From positions 1 through 23,313 of the forward strand of contig URSD01000040.1 of NCBI GenBank assembly GCA_900550395.1: a DNA stretch of 23,313 bases, given 5' to 3'. The notes under the pieces are model-generated. The model was not told where the DNA came from. It did not search any database and saw nothing but the letters and a program-made list of their open reading frames with translations. This stretch comes from an uncultured Porphyromonadaceae bacterium. GTDB taxonomy: Bacteria; Bacteroidota; Bacteroidia; Bacteroidales; Muribaculaceae. Shown here piece after piece: positions 13,736 through 21,692 of this stretch. The stretch's first letter is position 1; every line of letters starts with the position of its first letter. The translations under genes were made by a program, and so were the position numbers.

Positions 13736-14683
13736 TCAGTCTATGGTGTTGAGCACCACAAGCAGGCTGCTCACGCCTATGAGAATCCAGAGCGCTACGG
13801 CCAGCAGCAGGGGCTTCACGCCCACCTGCCGGACAGTGGAGAGCGAGAGCGAAGCACCGATGAGGAACAGCGTCACGACCATGCCGCGGCGTGCTATCCA
13901 TTCCATCGCAGCCGTGAACCACTGCGGCAGGGGCAGATACGTGTTGGCGACCATAGCCAGAATAAAGATGAAGATGAACCAGGGGATGGAGATGCGTCCG
14001 GAGCCGTCGCGGAAGACGAACATCGTCACCAGCGCCAGCGGGATTATCCACAGGGCACGCGTCAGCTTTATGAGCGTAGCCATCTGCAACGCCTGCTCGC
14101 CGTAGACTTCGCCGGCGCCGACCACGCTCGATGTGTCGTGTATGGCAATGGCGGCCCATGTGCCGAACTGAGGCTCACTCATGCCGAACATATGGCCCAG
14201 CGGAGGAAAGACAAACAGCGCCACGGCATTGAGGATGAAGATGACGCCGAGGCTGACGGCCATCTCGTTCTCGTTGGCTTTCAGCACGGGGCCGACGGCC
14301 GCAATCGCGCTGCCGCCGCATATGGCCGTGCCGCTGCTTATGAGATAGGCCGTCTTGCGGTTGATATGGAGCGAATAGCCCAGTATAACGCCGAGGCACA
14401 TCACGCTGATAACGCTCACCACCGTGAACAGCATGCCGTCGGCGCCGCTGCGCAGCGACTCCTGGAGGTTCATGCCGAAGCCGAGGCAAACTACGGCCAC
14501 CTGAAGCAGGTACTTCGACGTCTTCTTGTTGAACTTGGGGCAGGGATTCTTGCAGGTGAACGCGAAGACAAGGCCCGCGAGCAAAGCGACAGGCGCCGAT
14601 ACCACAGGAAGCCCGAGCAGATTCCAGGGCAACAGTATCAGCGCGATGATTGCGATGTAGATTACTTTATTCATTGTTGTCAT
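13736..14683 (-). CDS. YeiH family (putative sulfate exporter) membrane protein
   Basis: An integral membrane protein of 315 residues of PF03601 (Cons_hypoth698), with about ten hydrophobic segments. Characteristic pieces are AVVCLGFGMNL, GTAICGGSAIAAVGPVL and AAIAIHDTSSVVGAG. The family is annotated as putative sulfate exporter; the substrate is not established here. I set the start at ATG 14681-14683, preceded by GGAA at a fair distance. A second ATG at 14672-14674 is possible and would remove three residues. The start overlaps the end of aroE by 17 bp, so the two are coupled. An open frame reaching 14896 is antisense-like and was not used. Confidence 0.87.
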   Translation of the reverse strand: MTTMNKVIYIAIIALILLPWNLLGLPVVSAPVALLAGLVFAFTCKNPCPKFNKKTSKYLLQVAVVCLGFGMNLQESLRSGADGMLFTVVSVISVMCLGVILGYSLHINRKTAYLISSGTAICGGSAIAAVGPVLKANENEMAVSLGVIFILNAVALFVFPPLGHMFGMSEPQFGTWAAIAIHDTSSVVGAGEVYGEQALQMATLIKLTRALWIIPLALVTMFVFRDGSGRISIPWFIFIFILAMVANTYLPLPQWFTAAMEWIARRGMVVTLFLIGASLSLSTVRQVGVKPLLLAVALWILIGVSSLLVVLNTID

Positions 14684-15428
14684 TGTTGTTCCATATTCGC
14701 CACGAGCCCTCGGCCTGCCGGTGCAGCATGTCAAGGCCGCTGCGCACCGCGGCACCGCGGGCCGCGCACAGACGCATGAAGAGCGTGGGGTCGGGGTTGT
14801 AGACCAGATCCATGCAGAAGTGGCCGGGCGCAAGGGCATCGTAGGGCAGGGCGGGCGCCTCGTCGACGCGCGGCCACGTGCCCAGCGGCGTGGCATTCAC
14901 GATGACGCCGCATGCCTTAATCACATCGGCCGTCACGTCGCCATAGCCCAGCTGCCCCGACTGGGGCGTGCGGCTTACGCACACCGGCTCGCATCCCATG
15001 CCGCGCAGGGCGGCCACAACGGCCAGCGAGGCGCCCCCGGTGCCGAGCACGAGCCCCCGGGGCGGCACGGCGGCATCGCCAAGCAGTCCGCGCAGCGATG
15101 CGGCAAAGCCGGGAGCGTCGGTGTTGAAACCGGAGAGGCTTCCGTCGGGTTCCACCCTCACTGTGTTCACCGCGCCGATGGCGGCGGCCGCCGGGTCCAC
15201 GGTGTCGAGCATCGGAATGATGTCCTGCTTGTAAGGTATTGTAACGTTGAAGCCACGCAGGCCGGGGTGGGCGGCGATGACGTCGGGCAACGTTCCGATG
15301 CAGGGCAGCTCGAAGTTGAGATAATGAGCGTCGATGCCCTCGCGGGCGAATTTTTCCGTGAAATAAGCCTGCGAGAACGAATGCCCGAGCGTACGGCCTA
15401 TCAGCCCGTATGTAGCACATTTCGCCAT
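14667..15428 (-). CDS. aroE: Shikimate dehydrogenase
   Basis: Reduces 3-dehydroshikimate to shikimate with NADPH in the aromatic amino acid pathway, in the cytoplasm. The 253-residue length fits AroE. Substrate-site residues are in place: Ser17 and Ser19 (GHSFSQ), Lys67 (NVTIPYKQ), Asn88 (GAVNTV) and Asp104 (FNTDAPG). The dinucleotide-binding loop is GTGGAS (129-134), followed by NATPLG (178-183). It heads a minus-strand unit with the YeiH and ComEC-like genes. A TAACTTTG box (15443-15436) lies 8 bp before the ATG, which would leave almost no leader. Confidence 0.94.
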   Translation of the reverse strand: MAKCATYGLIGRTLGHSFSQAYFTEKFAREGIDAHYLNFELPCIGTLPDVIAAHPGLRGFNVTIPYKQDIIPMLDTVDPAAAAIGAVNTVRVEPDGSLSGFNTDAPGFAASLRGLLGDAAVPPRGLVLGTGGASLAVVAALRGMGCEPVCVSRTPQSGQLGYGDVTADVIKACGVIVNATPLGTWPRVDEAPALPYDALAPGHFCMDLVYNPDPTLFMRLCAARGAAVRSGLDMLHRQAEGSWRIWNNNDNNE

Positions 15429-15435
15429 TGCGCCG

Positions 15436-15443
15436 CAAAGTTA
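15436..15443 (-). promoter_or_regulatory. Possible -7 box for aroE
   Basis: TAACTTTG on the minus strand exactly fits TAnnTTTG. No convincing TTTG lies 19 nt upstream. If used, transcription would begin at or next to the aroE start codon. Confidence 0.4.
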
Positions 15444-15489
15444 CAAAAAACGAATGGCACATACCATCAATAAAAGCCAAAATGCAATC

Positions 15490-15531
15490 AGAGGCTGTTT
15501 AAAAATTCTCAAGAATTCTCAAACAGCCTCT
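15490..15531. terminator. Long inverted repeat, probable terminator of the efflux operon
   Basis: AGAGGCTGTTT (15490-15500) and AAACAGCCTCT (15521-15531) form a perfect 11-bp stem with a 20-nt loop, and the loop itself holds AATTCTC repeats. It lies 55 bp after the stop of the winged-helix gene and before aroE. The U run after the stem is poor, so a small mobile or processing element is an alternative. Confidence 0.5.
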
Positions 15532-15586
15532 CAAGCCGGGGACATGCGCAGCACCTGCCTCCTGATACTAACCAATCACGTGTGGC

Positions 15587-15814
15587 TCAGAACCCGCCTT
15601 CCCAGAAATGGCGTACCTTGTAGGTATCCTCATTCGTCACGGGGTCCGGCAGGATTTCCACCGTATCCTCCCGGGCGAGCCATCCCAAAGCCGCGTTTAT
15701 TTCCCGGTCCGACATTTTCAGCGTGCTTTTGAGACTGTCGTAGCACCACGTCGTGCCATTGTTCATGATTTGCCACATGCGCATAGCATTTTTGGCGATT
15801 ACTTTGGTATCCAT
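15587..15814 (-). CDS. Winged helix-turn-helix protein (DUF2582-like)
   Basis: A 75-residue protein that looks like the winged-helix domain family DUF2582 (PF10771), common in Bacteroidales: AMRMWQIMNNGTTWCYDSLK, then KMSDREINAALGWLAREDTV as the recognition-helix region, and a C-terminal wing with YKVRHFW. It begins 4 bp after the stop of the second permease, so it is probably the last gene of the efflux operon. DNA binding is inferred from the fold only; it could tune the operon or act elsewhere. Confidence 0.82.
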   Translation of the reverse strand: MDTKVIAKNAMRMWQIMNNGTTWCYDSLKSTLKMSDREINAALGWLAREDTVEILPDPVTNEDTYKVRHFWEGGF

Positions 15815-15818
15815 ACGT

Positions 15819-17003
15819 TTATATTGAAGGTTTGACTTTCTTTACAAGATTCAGTATCTGATGCCTGTAGTACAGACATGCCATGACGAAGTACACTCCC
15901 GTCTGTATCCACAGCGCGCAGAATTCAGCCCTGACGTCATGAAGCGTGGCGCCCATCGCGGTGATACGCACATATCCGTTCATGCCGAATGTGGAGGGGA
16001 AAACGCAGGCCACGTATTTCCAGAACTGCGGAATCGAGGAGCCGGGATACGACAGACCCGACAGGAACAGCAACGGCACAGATAGAAATACGAACAGCAT
16101 TATACAGTCTTCACGACGGTAGACAAGCGACGACAGCACCATGCCCATGAATATGCACGCCAGCAGATACGGGATGACGAATGCCACGAATGTCCGGTAA
16201 TCTCCGAGTCCGGGCAATGAGAAAAGCCCGGTGACAACGACGAACATATACACCGCAATCAGGATATAGAGCAGGAAATACGGGAGTCCCTTTCCGAACA
16301 CAATCTCGATCGGATTCTTATACCATCTGTTGAAGGGAATGACGCTGCCAAGATACTTCTCGCGCGAATTTCCCATTGACATGCCGATACCGAGGAAGAG
16401 TGTCTGCTGGATAATCAGCATAAGCACAGGAGGAATCAGGAATGCTGCAAAGCCCGCTTGAGGATTGTACAGCGATATGTGCTCATACTCGACAGGCGTT
16501 TTAGCGATTTCCTCCAGGCGCCGGGTTGTGGCCGGCAGATGCCTTTCCACCTTGATATTTCGGTTTATATCGAGCGACACATTTGTAGTCGTCAGAAGTA
16601 TAGCTTTATAATACAGCATCTTACCCATGTCGCAGTATAGGCCTATATGTGTCTGCTCGCCATGATTCAGATCGGATGTAAAAGATGATGGAATCCTTAT
16701 AATACCGAATACATCCTGCTCCATGAGCATCTTTTCGGCCTCACCGATGTCGCGGCAACGGGAAGCCACCCTCACATCAGGGGATGCGTCGACTTTCCTG
16801 ATGAACTCGCGGCTCAGCGTGCTGTTGCTCTCGTCTATTACGGCGACAGGCACCTCGCGGACGACCTCGTTGGTGTATATGTATGAATACAGCAAAGGAT
16901 AGGCAATCGGGACAAACAAAATGAAAATCAATATGCCCGGGTCCTTGCAGATGGAACGGAACTCGTTGTACCATATCTGCGAGATATTCTCCACAAATTT
17001 CAT
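15819..17003 (-). CDS. ABC-2 type permease, second of two
   Basis: An inner membrane protein of 394 residues with the layout of ABC-2/YhhJ-like permeases: a first membrane helix (about 24-42), a large periplasmic domain (about 45-185), then five helices (about 186-208, 240-262, 270-293, 300-318, 361-378). It begins 6 bp after the first permease stop. The periplasmic part (VAVIDESNSTLSREFI) is typical of the family that works with an HlyD adaptor and an outer membrane channel. No nucleotide-binding domain is fused or adjacent. The exported substrate is unknown. Confidence 0.9.
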   Translation of the reverse strand: MKFVENISQIWYNEFRSICKDPGILIFILFVPIAYPLLYSYIYTNEVVREVPVAVIDESNSTLSREFIRKVDASPDVRVASRCRDIGEAEKMLMEQDVFGIIRIPSSFTSDLNHGEQTHIGLYCDMGKMLYYKAILLTTTNVSLDINRNIKVERHLPATTRRLEEIAKTPVEYEHISLYNPQAGFAAFLIPPVLMLIIQQTLFLGIGMSMGNSREKYLGSVIPFNRWYKNPIEIVFGKGLPYFLLYILIAVYMFVVVTGLFSLPGLGDYRTFVAFVIPYLLACIFMGMVLSSLVYRREDCIMLFVFLSVPLLFLSGLSYPGSSIPQFWKYVACVFPSTFGMNGYVRITAMGATLHDVRAEFCALWIQTGVYFVMACLYYRHQILNLVKKVKPSI

Positions 17004-17009
17004 GACCGG

Positions 17010-18191
17010 TTATGGCTTGTATTTATATTTCAGAAAAGCTGTGCGGTATCTCCCGATAACCGTTAAAGGTAACAGCGCGAATACGGTAAGGGCCACAACC
17101 GATGTCCACACATATCCTATCGGGAAACCGTCCAGGGCCTGATTTACGTATATAAGATAATAATGTCGCAGCGGAAAAAGCCATGAAAACGCCTCGAGCC
17201 AACGGTCCATTGACGTCACGGGATATGTGAATCCGGCAAGAGAGAAAGACAATATGCCCCATAGTGAGCAGATGCACATGGCAAGCCGCATCTGACCGCT
17301 GAATATTCCGAAGAGAAACACGCCGAATCCCTGCGAGGCCAGCACCGTCAGAATGCCGAGCATTATCATGGATAGAATCCCGCTGTTGCATGGGAAGCAC
17401 AGGAACTTGTAAAGGTATACGTCGTAGAACACGAACATCAACGAAAACAAAAATGTCTGCGGCAGCAGCTTTCCTGCCAGAGCAACCCATGAAGAATTGC
17501 CTGCCATGGCAAAAAGCCGTTTCTGCGTCTTCCGCTTCCACTCCAGACCGATGGTATAGGTGGTGGCGAGAGTTATAAGAAGTATGAATATACCCGGCAC
17601 AATAACATTGCTGAGATACACGGAATAGTCCAGCTCGGGATTTCCAAGGGGATGAGTCTCAATAACGATGGGCTGTATCATGCCCATGGCCTTGGCTTCG
17701 GTCATGCCGTGGGCGTACAGATTCTCCCTTGTCAGAGCCAGCGACACGGCCTCCGAAGCTGTTTTAAGATCCTTCATCAGCAAGGAGCCGGCAAGAAGAT
17801 AGGCGTCGTTCGTATAGAAAGAGATTTCAGGTTGCCGGTTGGCGATTGCTCTCTCGGTGGTGCCGCGGGGAATATAGAGAAAAGCATATATCTCTCCTTT
17901 CTGCATGGCTTTCCTTGCCGCGCTGAAATCAGGATACGAGCGTATGATGTCGGTTTCCTCCATTGCATCGAGGGTGCGCGTGATCGTACGCGAGATCTGC
18001 GTGTTGTCTTTGTCTACAACTCCGGCAGGCAACTTCACAGGCAAGCCGGGACCCATAAGTGTGGCAAACATTACCACACAAAGCACAGGAGCCACAATCA
18101 GGCAGAAAAGGAACAACGGACGGCGGGAATATATGCCTATTTCCCTGCGACTTATAGTCGCAATGCGTCGATATGCTGAGCTGTTGTTCAT
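17010..18191 (-). CDS. ABC-2 type permease, first of two
   Basis: An inner membrane protein of 393 residues, paralogous in layout to the gene that follows: membrane helix at about 26-46, a periplasmic domain with GVVDKDNTQISRTITRTLD, then helices at about 194-214, 238-259, 272-296, 304-324 and 361-380. I chose the ATG at 18189-18191; a TTG five codons upstream would overlap the adaptor gene. The sequence GAGAGG inside the end of the adaptor gene lies at ribosome-binding distance. The two permeases could form a heterodimer, but the ATP-binding subunit must come from elsewhere, if one is used. Confidence 0.9.
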   Translation of the reverse strand: MNNSSAYRRIATISRREIGIYSRRPLFLFCLIVAPVLCVVMFATLMGPGLPVKLPAGVVDKDNTQISRTITRTLDAMEETDIIRSYPDFSAARKAMQKGEIYAFLYIPRGTTERAIANRQPEISFYTNDAYLLAGSLLMKDLKTASEAVSLALTRENLYAHGMTEAKAMGMIQPIVIETHPLGNPELDYSVYLSNVIVPGIFILLITLATTYTIGLEWKRKTQKRLFAMAGNSSWVALAGKLLPQTFLFSLMFVFYDVYLYKFLCFPCNSGILSMIMLGILTVLASQGFGVFLFGIFSGQMRLAMCICSLWGILSFSLAGFTYPVTSMDRWLEAFSWLFPLRHYYLIYVNQALDGFPIGYVWTSVVALTVFALLPLTVIGRYRTAFLKYKYKP

Positions 18192-18195
18192 GTTT

Positions 18196-19179
18196 TTACC
18201 TCTCAAACACAGCTGTCATTCCGGCCCGTATTCCGGCCAATTCTTCGGGACGCACCGGATATGCCTGAACTTCAAAAGTCTTCAGATCATATTTGTCCAA
18301 TGCCTTCGTCGCCTTCCATACGGCGAAGCTGCCTACATCACTGATACGGCTGATGCGTACCCTGACAGTCCGGTCGAATGCCGGCACATATACATCAGTC
18401 TCACTGCCGACCGTGATACCCGGCAGTATATCCTCGCGGATGTTGAATGTGAACCACATGTCGTCGACCACGGATACGTTCATAATCGGCGCGCCGCTGC
18501 CTACAAGTTCTCCTACTTCCGGAAAAATATCCGTCACCACGCCGTCGGCAGTAGCGACAAGAGCCGTTTCGGAAACATAGGAGCAGACCTCGCTCAGCGC
18601 GCCCTGCGCTCTTTCCACTTGCGCTCGGGCAGCTGTCAGATCCTCGTGGCGGGATCCGTTCACGGCCATATCATACTGCGACTTGGCGGCTTTCTCCGTT
18701 GCGACGGCGGCCTGATACTGAGCATAGGCCTCGTCGCGCTTCTGCTCGGCCATCACTCCGGAATCGAACAGACGGTCAACTCGGCGGAATGTTTTCTCGG
18801 CAACCTCTCTCCCGGCTACGGCTTTCTGCCACGTGGCGTATGCACCCTGTATCTGTTCGTTGCGCGCCCCGTTGCGGGCCTTCAGTTCCAATGCCTGTGC
18901 GGCGTCGAACGCTGCATGAGCCTGCGAGAGTTTTGCATCTATGTCCGGAGCATCCAGCACGACCAGCGTGTCGCCTTGGTGCACGACATCGCCTTTTCTT
19001 ACCCTGATTTCAAGAACCCTTGCCGGTATCTTGCTCGACACGCGGTAGTCTGTAGCCTCGGCCTGTCCCTGGATGGTTTCTTTCGGGGAGGGCAGAGCAA
19101 AGCCCACAATGATTACTGCCACAATTACGAGGGTGATTGCTGTGGCTGTTACGAGAATTATGTTAAGATTTTTTTTCAT
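18196..19179 (-). CDS. HlyD-type periplasmic adaptor protein
   Basis: A membrane fusion protein of 327 residues anchored by one N-terminal helix (about 7-28). It has a lipoyl half-domain (45-75, VLEIRVRKGDVVHQGDTLVVL), a long alpha-helical hairpin (about 80-200), the second lipoyl half (205-235, TADGVVTDIFPEVGELV) and a beta-barrel domain. It should bridge the inner membrane permeases and the outer membrane channel encoded just upstream, 6 bp away. The two permease genes follow after 4 bp. Confidence 0.92.
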   Translation of the reverse strand: MKKNLNIILVTATAITLVIVAVIIVGFALPSPKETIQGQAEATDYRVSSKIPARVLEIRVRKGDVVHQGDTLVVLDAPDIDAKLSQAHAAFDAAQALELKARNGARNEQIQGAYATWQKAVAGREVAEKTFRRVDRLFDSGVMAEQKRDEAYAQYQAAVATEKAAKSQYDMAVNGSRHEDLTAARAQVERAQGALSEVCSYVSETALVATADGVVTDIFPEVGELVGSGAPIMNVSVVDDMWFTFNIREDILPGITVGSETDVYVPAFDRTVRVRISRISDVGSFAVWKATKALDKYDLKTFEVQAYPVRPEELAGIRAGMTAVFER

Positions 19180-19185
19180 AGCGAG

Positions 19186-20568
19186 TTATTTGATTTGTCC
19201 CAATGATTTATTCAGATAGAGCCGCGAAAGCCGGAGGTCTATTTCGGCGGATATAAGGTTAGTTCTGGCCTTTAGCCATGCCGTCTGTGCCTCAAGGACA
19301 TTGCTCAGTGGTACGACGCCCTCCTTCATCCCCAGCGTGGCGTACCGCATGTTTTCGTCCGCCTCGTTCTGGCTGCAGAGAGAGGCCTCATAGCGTTCCC
19401 GAGCCTCGCACACCCGGCGGCGGCTCTGCGACACCTGCAACTCTACTTTCTCGCGCGTCTCCTCGAAATCGAGTCTTGCGGCAGCGGCTTCGGCCTGCGC
19501 GGCCTTCACCTTGTATCGCCGGTCGCCCCACGTCAGCAGTGGAACGCTGACGGCTACACCTACATTCCACGTGCCCTTGAATTTCTTCTCAAAGCTATTG
19601 AACACCGACGGATAGTTTGCGAAATATCCGCCTGTCAGCACTACAGATGGAAGAAATTCGGAACGCACCAGTTTCACTTTTTCATCATGAATCAGCACCG
19701 ACGTACCCAGGGCAGACAGCTCGGGGCGATTCTCCCATGCGTAACTGTCGCCTGTATCCTCATCATTTACGGTAGTGGGGAGTTCCGCGCAATTCTCGTC
19801 GGCAAGAACGATGCCTGAATCGAGAGGGAGTCCGCAGAGCTGACACAACTTCATTTTTAGAATGTCGATGCCGTTATCCACCTGAATTATGGCGACCTTG
19901 GCTTCGTTCACTTTCACCTTTACACTCAGGCCATCGGCCTTTGTGGCGAACCCCTCCGCAATCAGCTGAGACACATTCGAATCGAGAGTGTCTACAAGTT
20001 CGAGGTAGCTTTCAGCCAGCCGCTTACGGGCCGAGAGCTGTACTATATTCCAGTACGTCTCGTCCACAGAGACTATAAGTTCCTGATATTGCCTGTAGTA
20101 CATGTCGCCGGCAATACGCTCGGCATAACCGGCGATTTTGTTGTATGCACGGATTTTACCTCCCATATATATAGGCTGCGTAAGGATGACGGCGGCGCCG
20201 GCCATATTGCGGGTGTCTGTGCGGAGTGCGTCCACGATGCTCTGGCCCGCAATATTGAGTTCCGGCATTGCGAGAGCATCGCCGAGATGCTGTAGAGACC
20301 CTTTCTGGTCGTCGCTCAGCAGCGAGATTTCCTTTCCGGTGTGCATATACAATCCTGTGGCCGAGATTTTAGGCAGATAAGAGGTGAGGGCCGATTTGCG
20401 ATTGTAGCGGGACGCTTGCCTCTGCATGTCTTTCTCCCGCAGTTCTTTATTGTTCTCCGCGGCCATATAGCGGCAGTTGTCCAGCGTGAGGACGCATTGT
20501 GCGTCCACGAGTCGCGGTATCCCGAGCAATATAAGTACGATTGATAATGTCAGCTTTTGTCTGTTCAT
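19186..20568 (-). CDS. TolC-type outer membrane efflux protein
   Basis: An outer membrane channel of 460 residues, the usual family size. The start is the ATG at 20566-20568, which opens a signal peptide, MNRQKLTLSIVLILLGIPRLVDAQ; a TTG-initiated frame 14 codons longer was rejected. The mature protein has the two-fold outer membrane efflux repeat, with ENNKELREKDMQRQASRYNRK near the start and QSRRRVCEARERYEASLCSQ in the second half. It is the first gene of the efflux operon and lies divergent from an AraC-type regulator. Confidence 0.93.
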   Translation of the reverse strand: MNRQKLTLSIVLILLGIPRLVDAQCVLTLDNCRYMAAENNKELREKDMQRQASRYNRKSALTSYLPKISATGLYMHTGKEISLLSDDQKGSLQHLGDALAMPELNIAGQSIVDALRTDTRNMAGAAVILTQPIYMGGKIRAYNKIAGYAERIAGDMYYRQYQELIVSVDETYWNIVQLSARKRLAESYLELVDTLDSNVSQLIAEGFATKADGLSVKVKVNEAKVAIIQVDNGIDILKMKLCQLCGLPLDSGIVLADENCAELPTTVNDEDTGDSYAWENRPELSALGTSVLIHDEKVKLVRSEFLPSVVLTGGYFANYPSVFNSFEKKFKGTWNVGVAVSVPLLTWGDRRYKVKAAQAEAAAARLDFEETREKVELQVSQSRRRVCEARERYEASLCSQNEADENMRYATLGMKEGVVPLSNVLEAQTAWLKARTNLISAEIDLRLSRLYLNKSLGQIK

Positions 20569-20591
20569 TTTGTCACAACTTGATTTCGGTG

Positions 20592-20622
20592 CAAAGTTCG
20601 TTACAAACAAAGCGACGGGAAA
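20592..20622 (-). promoter_or_regulatory. Promoter of the efflux operon
   Basis: On the minus strand TTTC (20622-20619) is followed after 19 nt by GAACTTTG (20599-20592), one mismatch in each box from TTTG-N19-TAnnTTTG. Transcription should start near 20585, with a leader of about 17 nt. Confidence 0.5.
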
Positions 20623-20674
20623 GGGGGATTTTTCGGGCTAATTGGAGCAAAACTCGCTTTTTTGCGCCATGAAA

Positions 20675-20704
20675 TTTTAAAACGGTGAATTATTGTTATA
20701 TTTG
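20675..20704 (+). promoter_or_regulatory. Promoter of the AraC-type regulator gene
   Basis: TTTT (20675-20678) and TATATTTG (20697-20704) are 18 nt apart and fit the Bacteroidetes consensus apart from one base in the first box. The ATG at 20730 lies 26 nt downstream. About 50 bp separate it from the divergent efflux promoter, so a shared operator is possible. Confidence 0.6.
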
Positions 20705-20729
20705 CGAATAATAAAAGAAAAATCAGTAT

Positions 20730-21611
20730 ATGGAATATATTCCCAATGAAATATCGGTGGAAAGACTGCTCGAACAGGACATACCGGAGCTTGTACGCTT
20801 CCACAAAGATATCGTGATAGTGAACAACTTCGGCGATATGAGCCTTTTTGCCCATCCTGTCCGGCTGAAGGCCACCACAGTGCTCATATGCCTGAAAGGA
20901 GTCATAGAGTGCAGCGTCAATCTGCACAAGTTTCTCATCACGGAAAACCATATGCTGGTGAACTTCTCCAGAGACATCATACACATAAACAAGGCCGAAA
21001 ATATAGCCGGATATGCCATAATATTGTCCGAGGAATACCTTCAGCATATCCAGCTCGACTTCAGGTTCCGCGCGCAGAGTTACATCAGCCTCCGCGACAA
21101 CGGCCCGGTTGCCGTGCCCTTCGAGGAGCTGGTCGGCCTGAAGCCCTACTATACGCTCCTGAAGAAAAATATGGAGGAAGGAAACACCGAGGTGATAAAC
21201 GGTCTGGCTATCGCGCTCTCACACACCATAATGTCGTTGCTGCGCAAATACCAGCACACGCAGTCATCCGAATCGGAGAGGAATGTGCCGCGCGCCGAAC
21301 AGATTTTCAACAAATTCATGAAGTTGCTCAGTGCATACCATACTCAGGAGAGAAGCCTCCAGTTCTATGCCGACAAGATGTTCCTCACCCCGAAATATGT
21401 CTCCGGCATGATAAAATCGTTCAGCGGCAGGAGCGCACTTGACTGGATCAACGAGTACGTCGTCCTGGAAGCCGAAATGATGCTGCGCTATACGGATATG
21501 ACCATTCAGGAAATAGCCTACTCGCTGAACTTCCCCACGCAGTCGGCTTTCGGTAAATATTTCAAGCAACAGCTGAATGTCGGGCCGAAACAATACAGAA
21601 ACAGCCTGTAA
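20730..21611 (+). CDS. AraC family transcriptional regulator
   Basis: A regulator of 293 residues with an N-terminal cupin-like sensing domain (about 25-115) and a C-terminal AraC DNA-binding domain. The two helix-turn-helix units are at about 208-230 (LQFYADKMFLTPKYVSGMIK) and 256-280 (MTIQEIAYSLNFPTQSAFGK), ending in the typical FKQQLNVGPKQYR. It is transcribed divergently from the efflux operon, whose start codon is 161 bp away, and is the likely local regulator. The signal molecule is unknown. Confidence 0.93.
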   Translation: MEYIPNEISVERLLEQDIPELVRFHKDIVIVNNFGDMSLFAHPVRLKATTVLICLKGVIECSVNLHKFLITENHMLVNFSRDIIHINKAENIAGYAIILSEEYLQHIQLDFRFRAQSYISLRDNGPVAVPFEELVGLKPYYTLLKKNMEEGNTEVINGLAIALSHTIMSLLRKYQHTQSSESERNVPRAEQIFNKFMKLLSAYHTQERSLQFYADKMFLTPKYVSGMIKSFSGRSALDWINEYVVLEAEMMLRYTDMTIQEIAYSLNFPTQSAFGKYFKQQLNVGPKQYRNSL

Positions 21612-21643
21612 AACCCATCCGCACAGACCTGTCAGAAGATAGA

Positions 21644-21671
21644 AGTGGCGGGACTATGAGGCCCCGCCACT
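21644..21671. terminator. Hairpin between convergent genes
   Basis: AGTGGCGGG (21644-21652) and CCCGCCACT (21663-21671) form a perfect 9-bp stem with a 10-nt loop. It lies 32 bp after the AraC gene and 21 bp from the stop of the convergent MFS gene. It may terminate both, although no clear U run follows on either strand. Confidence 0.6.
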
Positions 21672-21692
21672 CCGTATATTCATGCGATAGGA

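Noticed and set aside
14684..14896. Upstream extension of the YeiH-family protein
   Set aside because: The extra residues are Arg/Pro/Cys-rich and come from the aroE coding region in another frame; the family N-terminus begins at MNKVIYIA or three codons before it.
18192..18206. TTG start five codons upstream for the first permease
   Set aside because: It would overlap the adaptor gene end, and the ATG at 18189-18191 has a well-placed GAGAGG ahead of it.
20569..20610. Longer N-terminus for the TolC-type protein
   Set aside because: It would begin at TTG inside the promoter and put 14 residues before the signal peptide.
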